This document shows, in pieces, positions 1 through 5,534 of a stretch of DNA of 5,988 nt. A program made the position numbers and the translations under genes. Origin of the DNA: Chryseobacterium sp. Lineage in GTDB: Bacteria; Bacteroidota; Bacteroidia; Flavobacteriales; Weeksellaceae. The notes below the pieces were generated by a model. It was not told where the DNA came from. It was given only the letters and a program-made list of their open reading frames with translations, and did no database searches. How positions within the stretch are numbered: the first letter of the stretch is position 1; every line of letters starts with the position of its first letter. Where the stretch lies: positions 1 to 5,988 of the forward strand of contig QFQW01000132.1 of the NCBI GenBank assembly GCA_003248755.1, in the 5' to 3' direction.

Positions 1-55
1 ACCAGGGACCACCTGATTATGAGTCAGGTGCTCTAACCAACTGAGCTATAGGACC
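1..55 (-). tRNA. tRNA with CAT anticodon, 5' part (probably tRNA-Ile2, else elongator tRNA-Met)
   Basis: Read on the minus strand from 55 downward, the sequence shows a 7-nt acceptor 5' strand (GGTCCTA), a D arm (GCTC, loop, GAGC), an anticodon arm with stem CCTGA/TCAGG and loop CTCATAA, the variable loop and the start of the T arm. The anticodon CAT is at 19-21. The remaining T arm, acceptor 3' strand and CCA region lie outside the window. It begins with G and so does not look like an initiator tRNA, which normally has a mismatched first pair with C1. CAT serves both elongator Met and the AUA-reading Ile2 that TilS modifies with lysidine. C4 and C5 match the acceptor-stem bases known to favour E. 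coli TilS, so I lean to Ile2, but the missing 3' half leaves this open. Confidence 0.93.
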
Positions 56-82
56 TCAAAACTTGGTTAAATTTTGTGTGTG

Positions 83-113
83 CAAAAATAACAAAATTTC
101 TTTATCTACCAAA
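83..113 (-). promoter_or_regulatory. Bacteroidota-type promoter for the CAT tRNA
   Basis: On the minus strand a TTTG box (110-113) is followed after 19 nt by TATTTTTG (83-90), an exact match to the TAnnTTTG -7 consensus of Bacteroidota housekeeping promoters. The box ends 27 nt upstream of the mature tRNA 5' end, which leaves room for a short leader removed by RNase P. The promoter lies wholly in the 62-bp gap between mce and the tRNA, so the tRNA probably has its own transcription start, although no terminator is visible behind mce. Confidence 0.7.
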
Positions 114-117
114 CTTT

Positions 118-516
118 TCAAGGTTTTTCTTGACACAATTCTATCAATACTCCATTGGTTGATTTAGGGTGCAGGAAGACAACTAATTTATTATCAGCAC
201 CTTCTTTAGGTTCTTCGGAGATGAAAATAAAGCCTTCTTTTTTTAATCTTTCAATCTCGTTTTTGATGTTTTCTACCCCAAATGCAATATGATGAATGCC
301 TTCCCCTTTTTTATCAAGGAATTTGGCAATTGGACTTTCTGTATTTGTAGCTTCCAAAAGCTCAATTTTGCTCTCTCCTATTTCGTAAAAAGAAGTTATT
401 ACACCTTCCCTTTCTACGGATTCTTGTTTGTAATTTGGCTTACCTAATAATCGGGAAAACAAATCATCCGAATCTGATAGAGATTTTATGGCAATTCCTA
501 AGTGCTCTATTTTCAT
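118..516 (-). CDS. mce: methylmalonyl-CoA epimerase (VOC fold)
   Basis: This 132-residue protein should interconvert the (S) and (R) forms of methylmalonyl-CoA, linking propionyl-CoA or succinyl-CoA traffic to the B12-dependent mutase in the cytoplasm. Two halves of the glyoxalase/VOC fold are visible: an N-terminal EHLGIAI strand and a second module starting at GEGIHHIAFGVENI (about 71-84). Likely metal ligands are His5, Glu52 (in GESKIELLEAT), His75 or His76, and Glu126 (in NGVLIELCQ), the usual H/E-or-Q/H/E set. The length is normal for the family. The start is the only ATG that keeps the first metal-ligand strand. The gene sits on the same strand as the tRNA after it. A weak -7-like box (TGATTTTG, 551-558 on the minus strand) lies 34 nt upstream, with no clear partner. 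The main alternative is another VOC enzyme, but the IELLEAT and GIHHIAF patterns are characteristic of the epimerase. Confidence 0.92.
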   Translation of the reverse strand: MKIEHLGIAIKSLSDSDDLFSRLLGKPNYKQESVEREGVITSFYEIGESKIELLEATNTESPIAKFLDKKGEGIHHIAFGVENIKNEIERLKKEGFIFISEEPKEGADNKLVVFLHPKSTNGVLIELCQEKP

Positions 517-560
517 TATCTTGTTGTTAAATAATCTTCTATTGGAATGACAAAATCACT

Positions 561-662
561 AGCCCCGATTGCAGTGGAAATCCTTTTTTGCGTGGTTTTC
601 GAGATATTGTGGCTGACATCACGTGATGCAAAAAAGATTGCAACGGAAAGCGGGATTAAGCT
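561..662. other. pseudo-symmetric hairpin element, candidate structured RNA or dispersed intergenic repeat
   Basis: The ends pair: AGC (561-563) with GCT (660-662), CCCG (564-567) with CGGG (651-654), TTGCA (569-573) with TGCAA (639-643), ATC (580-582) with GAT (636-638), and TTTTTTGC (584-591) perfectly with GCAAAAAA (628-635). The two sides also carry the same sequence as a direct repeat: GATTGCAGTGGAAA (567-580) and GATTGCAACGGAAA (636-649), 12 of 14 identical. Folded, this gives two unpaired GGAA-containing bulges facing one another across the stem. The 36-nt apex (592-627) contains most of a 12-bp palindrome. I recall similar CCCGATTGCAG...GGAAA...AAAAAGAT intergenic elements from other flavobacterial genomes, but cannot verify this here. 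It is unclear which strand is transcribed. On the minus strand it would lie upstream of mce and downstream of the tpiA terminator. Confidence 0.55.
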
Positions 663-666
663 CCTG

Positions 667-707
667 AAAAAAAATTGTCAAAGTAAAAATGATATTACTT
701 TGACAAT
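667..707 (-). terminator. intrinsic terminator of the tpiA operon
   Basis: A perfect 13-bp inverted repeat (ATTGTCAAAGTAA at 674-686 and TTACTTTGACAAT at 695-707) encloses an 8-nt loop. On the minus strand it is followed by an uninterrupted T tract (667-673, extended by the end of the arm). It starts 16 nt beyond the tpiA stop codon, as expected for the end of that operon. The opposite strand has only an A/T-mixed flank, so activity is mainly on the minus strand. Confidence 0.9.
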
Positions 708-723
708 ATATATTTTTGACTGA

Positions 724-1485
724 TTAAGAGTTGAATCCTTCTATAATCTTAGAGAAATCTTCAATTTTAAGTGCTGCGCCGCCAATCAAACCTCCGTCAA
801 CGTCCGGCTGAGTAAAGATTTCTTTAGCATTGTCCGGCTTCACACTTCCTCCGTAAAGGATGGAAACTTCGTCAGCAACCTCTTTCCCGTATTTGTCAGA
901 AATCAGGCTTCTGATGTAAGCGTGAACTTCCTGTGCTTGTTCTGCAGTCGCCGTTTCGCCTGTTCCGATTGCCCAAACTGGTTCGTATGCAATGACCACT
1001 TTCTTGATTTCCTCAGCAGATAAAGTGAAAAGAGCTGTTTCTGTCTGGTTTTTAACAACTTCGAAATGTCTTCCAGCTTTTCTTTCTTCCAGCTTTTCGC
1101 CGTTGCAATAGATTGGCGTCAAACCTTTGTCCAAAAGGGCTTTTACCTTTCTATTAGCGTGGCTGTCGGTTTCTCCGTGGAAAGTTCTTCTTTCTGAATG
1201 CGAAACCAAACTTCCGTCTGCATCAACAGAAGCTAACATATCTACAGAAATTTCGCCGGTATAAGCACCGCTTGCATATTCTGAAACATCTTGAGCGAAT
1301 ACGCCAACTTCCCCATTTTTGAAAACTTCTTTCGCAGTGGTAAGATACAAAGCTGGCGGAGCTATGTAAACTTCGCAGTTTGTGGTGTTATTTTTTTTGT
1401 ATTCTAAAAGCTGAGCCATCAATTCCTGAGCTTCAGCATAAGTCTTGTTCATTTTCCAGTTTCCTGCAACAATGTTCTTTCTCAT
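724..1485 (-). CDS. tpiA: triosephosphate isomerase
   Basis: The 253-residue protein interconverts dihydroxyacetone phosphate and glyceraldehyde 3-phosphate in glycolysis and gluconeogenesis. It has the full TIM-barrel signature: GNWKMN with catalytic Lys11, SHSERR with electrophilic His96, AYEPVWAIGTG with the catalytic base Glu168 followed by the flexible loop 6, YGGSV at 211-215 and GGLIGGAAL at 231-239 for phosphate binding. The length is standard. Two positions differ from the textbook pattern: YCNGE (126-130) where most enzymes have C-V/I-GE, and Ser95 in place of the usual Gly before His96. The former seems to me usual for Chryseobacterium-like enzymes. It is the last gene of the four-gene operon, starting 6 bp after the TerB-like gene and followed by a strong terminator. 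Confidence 0.98.
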   Translation of the reverse strand: MRKNIVAGNWKMNKTYAEAQELMAQLLEYKKNNTTNCEVYIAPPALYLTTAKEVFKNGEVGVFAQDVSEYASGAYTGEISVDMLASVDADGSLVSHSERRTFHGETDSHANRKVKALLDKGLTPIYCNGEKLEERKAGRHFEVVKNQTETALFTLSAEEIKKVVIAYEPVWAIGTGETATAEQAQEVHAYIRSLISDKYGKEVADEVSILYGGSVKPDNAKEIFTQPDVDGGLIGGAALKIEDFSKIIEGFNS

Positions 1486-1491
1486 TATATT

Positions 1492-1842
1492 TTAATTTAA
1501 TTTCCAAATATTTTTTAATCGTGTATAAAAATGATGTTCCTCATCGGATACTTCATTATCTGCTTTAATGAGTGATTTTGCAAATTGGATAAAGTCTTTT
1601 CTTTCCTTCTCGGTAGAATCTTCTTCGAAACATTTTGCATGGAACTCGAAGTGGTTTTGCCATTCTTCTGCCTTTAACTGAAGGATTGTTTCCAACTCAT
1701 CATCCAGATTCAAACGGAAAGGAAATTCTTCCGCCATATATTCCTGAACTTTGACGCCTTCTTCAGGTTTGAAGATTCCGTCCACTGCAGATAAAATCAT
1801 CAATAGATGATATCCGGCAATTGGTTTATTTGATTTTCTCAT
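1492..1842 (-). CDS. small TerB-like (tellurite-resistance TerB family) protein
   Basis: This is a 116-residue, probably cytoplasmic, all-helical protein. The ends carry the two acidic helix-loop-helix motifs typical of TerB/DjlA-N domains: an N-terminal LSAVDGIFKPEEGVKVQEYM (18-36 region, Asp21 and Glu27/28) and a C-terminal SLIKADNEVSDEEHHFYTRL (Asp95, Glu97, Asp100/Glu101). In TerB such acidic residues bind metal ions. The domain is widespread and membership does not imply tellurite resistance; no terC, terD or terZ neighbours are present. It lies 8 bp after the MauE/DoxX-like gene and 6 bp before tpiA, so it is translated from the same message. I infer a link to metal sensing or envelope stress only from the domain, and the specific role is unknown. 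It has no signal peptide or membrane segment. Confidence 0.72.
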   Translation of the reverse strand: MRKSNKPIAGYHLLMILSAVDGIFKPEEGVKVQEYMAEEFPFRLNLDDELETILQLKAEEWQNHFEFHAKCFEEDSTEKERKDFIQFAKSLIKADNEVSDEEHHFYTRLKNIWKLN

Positions 1843-1850
1843 TATATAAT

Positions 1851-2927
1851 TTAATCTTGATTTAAATAATCTTTTGCTCCCAATTTCTCAACCACTTTAC
1901 CTTTTTCTAAAATCAATACAAAAGGATTACTTCTTGCAATGGTTTTGATGGCAATTTCATCCATTAGATAATTAGGAATTTGTTTATAGAAGTCTGGTTG
2001 TGTGCTGATTCCGTAAACTTTTGCTTTTTCTGTCAAAGCTTTGGTTTCTGTTTTTTTAACTAATCCTAGATCTGCTTCCTTTGGTTTGTATGTGAAAATC
2101 AAAACAACTCTTGGTTCTTTCAAAAGCTCATCTGTAATAGGATTTCCATTAGCATCTTCGACTTTAAATTTTGAAATCTCAGATTCGTAACCTTTTTTTA
2201 CTATTTCGGAAGTTGTTTTTCCATCCTCGATTTGCCAGCTTGTATCTTTCCAGTATTCCTTATTAATATATTCGTCTTGGTCCACTTTTTTAACTTCGCC
2301 AGTTTTGGAATTTTTGAGGGAATAAAAAGTCTTATACTCAGTAGGATTTTTATTGATTTTAACTTTCTCAGCCGCCAAATCTGTTCCGATAGCGTAAGCT
2401 CTGAAATCTATCATCGGCTCGTGAGCAATGCCTCTATACATCACGAAAATCATTATCAAAACAAAAACACCTAATAATGGTAATTTCCCAAATCTCACTT
2501 TCTCATCTTCTTCTCTTTTTCTGTAAAGGAAAGCCAATATAATCAATAAAACCAAAAGTGTAATATCTTTCCAGAATGATTGCCAAGGCGTGAATTTCAA
2601 AGCATCTCCGAAACATCCACAATCTGTAACAACATTGTAATATGCTGAATAAAATGTCAGAAAACCAAAGAAAACACAAAGTATGATTAATGCATAAATC
2701 GTCTGTTTTAGCTTAATTTTCATCAATAACATAAATCCTAAAACCAATTCCAGAACAACTACAATAATTGAAAATGCCAAAGCATATTTTTCCAAAAATG
2801 GCAGATTAAAAACAATTGGCGAAAAATATTCCTCTAACTTGAAAGAGAATCCTTTTAAGTCAACTGCCTTTACAAATCCGGAAGCGATAAATATTAGTGA
2901 AACAATATATCGTAAAATTGTGCGCAT
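1851..2927 (-). CDS. MauE/DoxX-like membrane protein with thioredoxin-like C-terminal domain (BT_3928 type)
   Basis: The 358-residue protein has five predicted membrane helices, at roughly 3-22, 47-70, 74-96, 117-135 and 149-165, followed by a soluble domain of about 190 residues. After helix 3 comes TDCGCFGDALKFTPW (101-115). Its Cys-Gly-Cys pair (Cys103, Cys105) and GD match the redox-associated MauE branch of the DoxX superfamily. With an N-terminus inside, five helices place the tail in the periplasm. The tail ends in a pattern resembling a thioredoxin fold: a core strand RVVLIFTY (273-280), KVYGIST (303-309), and NPFVLILEKGKVVEKLG (334-350) where thioredoxins have the cis-Pro loop. No CXXC is present, so this part is unlikely to do dithiol exchange alone. 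The gene lies between the DUF1599 gene (19-bp gap) and the TerB-like gene (8-bp gap). A role in redox handling at the inner membrane is inferred, and the substrate is unknown. Confidence 0.8.
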   Translation of the reverse strand: MRTILRYIVSLIFIASGFVKAVDLKGFSFKLEEYFSPIVFNLPFLEKYALAFSIIVVVLELVLGFMLLMKIKLKQTIYALIILCVFFGFLTFYSAYYNVVTDCGCFGDALKFTPWQSFWKDITLLVLLIILAFLYRKREEDEKVRFGKLPLLGVFVLIMIFVMYRGIAHEPMIDFRAYAIGTDLAAEKVKINKNPTEYKTFYSLKNSKTGEVKKVDQDEYINKEYWKDTSWQIEDGKTTSEIVKKGYESEISKFKVEDANGNPITDELLKEPRVVLIFTYKPKEADLGLVKKTETKALTEKAKVYGISTQPDFYKQIPNYLMDEIAIKTIARSNPFVLILEKGKVVEKLGAKDYLNQD

Positions 2928-2946
2928 AGTTTTATTTGTGTTTGTA

Positions 2947-3483
2947 TTAATTTTTGAATTTAATCAGACAAAAAACAGCATAGTTCAGCATATCAAAATA
3001 GTTGGCGTCTAAACCTTCCGAAACCAAAGTCTTTCCTTGATTATCCTCTATTTGCTTGGTTCTCAAAACCTTTTGATAAATCAAGTCAGTAATAGAAGAA
3101 ATTCTCATATCTCTCCAAGCTTCACCGTAATCGTGATTTTTGCGCTCCATCAATTCTTTTGCTTTTTGGGCATAGGAATCGTAAAGATGAATAATTTCTT
3201 CAGGATCGGCATTCAACTCATCTGAAAAGCCTTTTTCCAGCTGAATCAATCCAATAATCGAGTAATTGATAATCGCAATGAACTCATCTTCTTCGCTTTC
3301 GTCCACCATTTTTACGTCCGTCATTTGTAACGTTCTGATTCGGCTTACTTTGATATAGATTTGGTCTGTGATAGAACTCGGGCGAAGAACACGCCAAGCC
3401 GTTCCATAATCTTTCATTTTCTTTTGAAAAAGGTCTCTGCAAGCCTTTATAACGTCGTCAAACTGAGCGGAAGTATTGTGCAT
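2947..3483 (-). CDS. DUF1599 protein with two internal repeats
   Basis: This 178-residue soluble protein consists of two copies of one module, offset by about 93 residues. Copy 1 (about 15-82) and copy 2 (about 107-176) share DYG.AW (25-30 and 118-123), SSITD (36-40 and 129-133), an IY.KV.R helix (42-48 and 135-141) and an acidic helix ending in NY (FIAIINYSIIGLIQL and FDMLNYAVFCLIKF). This is the DUF1599 family, which I recall being called nucleotide modification associated domain 1. The all-helical layout with conserved Asp, Glu and Lys residues is compatible with a nucleotide-binding or pyrophosphohydrolase-like fold, but that is inference. It is the first gene of the operon ending in tpiA. 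A TATCTTTG box sits 17 bp in front of the ATG, which supports the start chosen. Confidence 0.85.
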   Translation of the reverse strand: MHNTSAQFDDVIKACRDLFQKKMKDYGTAWRVLRPSSITDQIYIKVSRIRTLQMTDVKMVDESEEDEFIAIINYSIIGLIQLEKGFSDELNADPEEIIHLYDSYAQKAKELMERKNHDYGEAWRDMRISSITDLIYQKVLRTKQIEDNQGKTLVSEGLDANYFDMLNYAVFCLIKFKN

Positions 3484-3500
3484 AAATCTGTCTAATTGGT

Positions 3501-3528
3501 CAAAGATACAAATTTACTTGTTTTCAAA
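3501..3528 (-). promoter_or_regulatory. promoter of the DUF1599-tpiA operon
   Basis: On the minus strand TATCTTTG (3501-3508) exactly matches TAnnTTTG and is preceded by TTTG (3525-3528) at a spacing of 16 nt, a little shorter than the usual 17-23. Transcription would start about 12 nt in front of the ATG at 3483, giving a very short leader. No second promoter is visible in the small gaps between the four genes. Confidence 0.6.
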
Positions 3529-3530
3529 TT

Positions 3531-3563
3531 TTGATTCTTAACCGGAAAAATTAACTATTTTTA
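3531..3563 (+). promoter_or_regulatory. probable promoter of the DUF2891 gene
   Basis: TTG (3531-3533) and TATTTTTA (3556-3563, one mismatch to TAnnTTTG) are separated by 22 nt, 18 bp upstream of the ATG at 3582. It lies back to back with the minus-strand operon promoter inside the 98-bp divergent gap. The match is moderate. Confidence 0.45.
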
Positions 3564-3581
3564 TGACTCCAAAATAATTCT

Positions 3582-4649
3582 ATGAAAATTGCTCTCTCTT
3601 TCTTCCTGTTACTTTCAGCATTCATCATTGCTCAGCAAAAAGTAGAATTGACGACAGAAATGGCAAATAAACTAGTGTCGATGCCCTTAAAATGTATCAA
3701 TCAAGAATATCCGAATAAAACTGCACACGTCATTAACACTGAAAAGGATGCTGTTTTAACACCAAAAGAATTACATCCAAGTTTTTATGGTTGTTTTGAT
3801 TGGCACAGCTCTGTTCACGGACACTGGATGTTGGTAAGATTATTGAGAACTGTTCAGGATTTGGAAAATAGAGACAAAATCATATCTATTCTGGATGAAT
3901 CTTTTTCACTTGAAAAAATCAGAGAAGAAGCATCTTATTTTACAAAATATCAGGTTGCACAAAATTTCGAAAGAACCTATGGCTGGGCCTGGATTTTGAA
4001 ATTAGATGAAGAATTAGCAAGATGGAATCACCCAAAAGCAAAAATGTGGCATCATAATTTAAAGCCTTTAACAGATGAAATCCTGAGACTTTGGAAAGCT
4101 TATTTACCCAAACAAACTTATCCCAACAGAACCGGTGTTCACCCGAACACCGCATTTGCAATGAGTTTCGCAATTGATTGGGCAAGACAAGTTGAGGATA
4201 AATCATTCGAGGAAGAATTATCTGATAAAGCCAAAGTTTTCTATTTAAATAATACTAAAACGCCTGCTTATCTGGAACCGGACGGAAGCGATTTTTTTTC
4301 CCCAAGTCTGGAAATTGCAGATTTGATGAGCCGAATCCTCCCTCGGAAAGAATTTGAGAAATGGCTTCATCAATTTTATGAGAAAAGAAGTCTGGAAAAT
4401 ATCGAACAAATTCCTATCATAAGTGACATCAATGATTATCAAACGGTTCACCTTGTAGGATTGTCATTTTCGAAAGCCTGGGCGATGAAAAATATTATCA
4501 ATGCTTTACCGGAAAAGAATTCTATCAGAAAGCAATTTGAGATTTCAAGGGAAAAATTTATTGAAAACTCATTACCAATTATTTTTCAAGGTAATTATGG
4601 AGGTGATCATTGGTTGGCAAGTTTTGCAGTTTATGCAATGACTAATTAA
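3582..4649 (+). CDS. exported DUF2891 family protein
   Basis: The 355-residue product begins with a signal peptide (basic Lys2, hydrophobic 4-16, likely cleavage near Ala17 before QQ), so it should act in the periplasm; there is no lipobox Cys. The family motifs are all present and in order: HPSFYGCFDWHSSVHGHW (65-82), ERTYGWAWILKL (130-141), RTGVHPNTAFAMS (183-195), EPDGSDFFSPSLEIADLM (232-249), HLVGLSFSKAWAM (290-302) and GGDHWLASFAVYA (340-352). Repeated helical segments with conserved His, Trp, Glu and Asp suggest an alpha/alpha-barrel resembling six-hairpin glycosidases; that fold is my inference and no substrate is known. The protein is full length with no sign of damage. It reads away from the DUF1599 operon and is followed after 51 bp by folP on the same strand, so the two may be co-transcribed, with no terminator visible between them. 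Confidence 0.88.
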   Translation: MKIALSFFLLLSAFIIAQQKVELTTEMANKLVSMPLKCINQEYPNKTAHVINTEKDAVLTPKELHPSFYGCFDWHSSVHGHWMLVRLLRTVQDLENRDKIISILDESFSLEKIREEASYFTKYQVAQNFERTYGWAWILKLDEELARWNHPKAKMWHHNLKPLTDEILRLWKAYLPKQTYPNRTGVHPNTAFAMSFAIDWARQVEDKSFEEELSDKAKVFYLNNTKTPAYLEPDGSDFFSPSLEIADLMSRILPRKEFEKWLHQFYEKRSLENIEQIPIISDINDYQTVHLVGLSFSKAWAMKNIINALPEKNSIRKQFEISREKFIENSLPIIFQGNYGGDHWLASFAVYAMTN

Positions 4650-4700
4650 AATAATATTTTTTTCACAAAAACTTACTCCACACTATTATTAAAATTTCAA

Positions 4701-5534
4701 ATGGAATTTTCTATTACCAATTCTAATCAATCAAAGTTTTATTCTATCAATTGCAACGGCAGGTTGATTGATCTGTCAAAACCCAAATTAATGGGAATCC
4801 TGAATCTCACACCTGATTCTTTTTCTGATGGAGGAAAATTCAACAATGAAAAATCCGCATTATTACAAGCTGAAAATCTATTGAAAAACGGTGCAATAAT
4901 TATCGACATTGGCGCACAATCAACCCGTCCAAATTCAGAATATTTGAAAGCTGATGAAGAAATCAGAAGAATTGGAAATGTCATTTCTTTAATTAAAAAG
5001 GAATTTCCGGAAAGTTTGGTTTCTATAGATACATTTTATTCAGAAGTTGTCAGGTTTGGTTATGATGAAGGAATTGATATTGTGAATGATATTTCTGCAG
5101 GACAATTTGATACTGACATTTTGGATACAATTGCAGAAATAGGTTTACCTTATATATTAATGCATATTAATCCGACTTATGATTCTATGCACAAGAAAAT
5201 TAAATTCGACGATATTATTTTATCTATCAATCATTTTTTCTCAGTAAAGGTAAATCTTTTAAGACAAAAGGGAATTAAAGATATTATTCTTGATCCAGGA
5301 TTTGGTTTCGGAAAAACTGTTGAAGACCAATATAAAATGATTGATGATTTCGAATATATTGGATTTGGCACGTTACCAATCCTAGCCGGAATTTCAAAAA
5401 AATCATTCATTTACAAACCTCTCGGAAAACAACCGAATGAAGTTGAACAAGAAACATTAGATTTACATCAGAAGTTATTAGAAAAAGGTGCTAGTATTAT
5501 TCGACTTCATAATCCAAAGACTATATATTTTTGA
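4701..5534 (+). CDS. folP: dihydropteroate synthase
   Basis: The 277-residue TIM-barrel enzyme condenses 6-hydroxymethyl-7,8-dihydropterin pyrophosphate with p-aminobenzoate to dihydropteroate, and is the sulfonamide target. Family motifs are present: MGILNLTPDSFSDGG (31-45, Asn35), IDIGAQSTRP (68-77), SIDTFYSE (108-115, Asp110), VNDIS (128-132, Asn129), MH at 154-155, LDPGFGFGK (197-205, Asp198), GISKKS (230-235, Lys234 as the catalytic lysine) and RLH (268-270), the pyrophosphate-binding Arg and His. Three points deviate: the usual MHM-R/K-G-T-P is MHINPTY, the SRK triad is SKK, and the protein ends 7 residues after RLH, about 10-15 earlier than most relatives, so the last helix is short or missing. 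Active-site residues are intact, so I take it as functional. There is no Shine-Dalgarno; the ATG follows AAATTTCAA. It is the only folate gene in view. Confidence 0.95.
   Translation: MEFSITNSNQSKFYSINCNGRLIDLSKPKLMGILNLTPDSFSDGGKFNNEKSALLQAENLLKNGAIIIDIGAQSTRPNSEYLKADEEIRRIGNVISLIKKEFPESLVSIDTFYSEVVRFGYDEGIDIVNDISAGQFDTDILDTIAEIGLPYILMHINPTYDSMHKKIKFDDIILSINHFFSVKVNLLRQKGIKDIILDPGFGFGKTVEDQYKMIDDFEYIGFGTLPILAGISKKSFIYKPLGKQPNEVEQETLDLHQKLLEKGASIIRLHNPKTIYF

Noticed and set aside
551..580. Possible promoter for mce on the minus strand (TGATTTTG with TTTCC upstream)
   Set aside because: The -7 box has a mismatch at the important second position and no TTG lies at the right distance; mentioned only in the mce entry.
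561..626. Plus-strand open frame through the hairpin element, from AGC at 561 to a TGA at 624
   Set aside because: It has no ATG or plausible start with a ribosome site, and the base-pairing and direct repeat explain the conservation-like pattern better than coding.
1380..1568. Plus-strand frame of 62 codons spanning the tpiA/TerB-like junction
   Set aside because: It is antisense to two well-supported genes, with no recognisable domain.
2232..2474. Plus-strand frame of 80 codons inside the MauE/DoxX-like gene
   Set aside because: Antisense shadow of a gene with clear membrane helices and motifs; no start signals.
3037..3225. Plus-strand frame of 62 codons inside the DUF1599 gene
   Set aside because: Antisense to the second repeat of DUF1599; no independent support.
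3940..4451. Two minus-strand frames (88 and 68 codons) inside the DUF2891 gene
   Set aside because: They lie opposite conserved DUF2891 motifs and show no family signature.
4739..4984. Minus-strand frame of 81 codons inside folP
   Set aside because: Antisense to the NLTPDSF and STRP motifs of folP; shadow frame.
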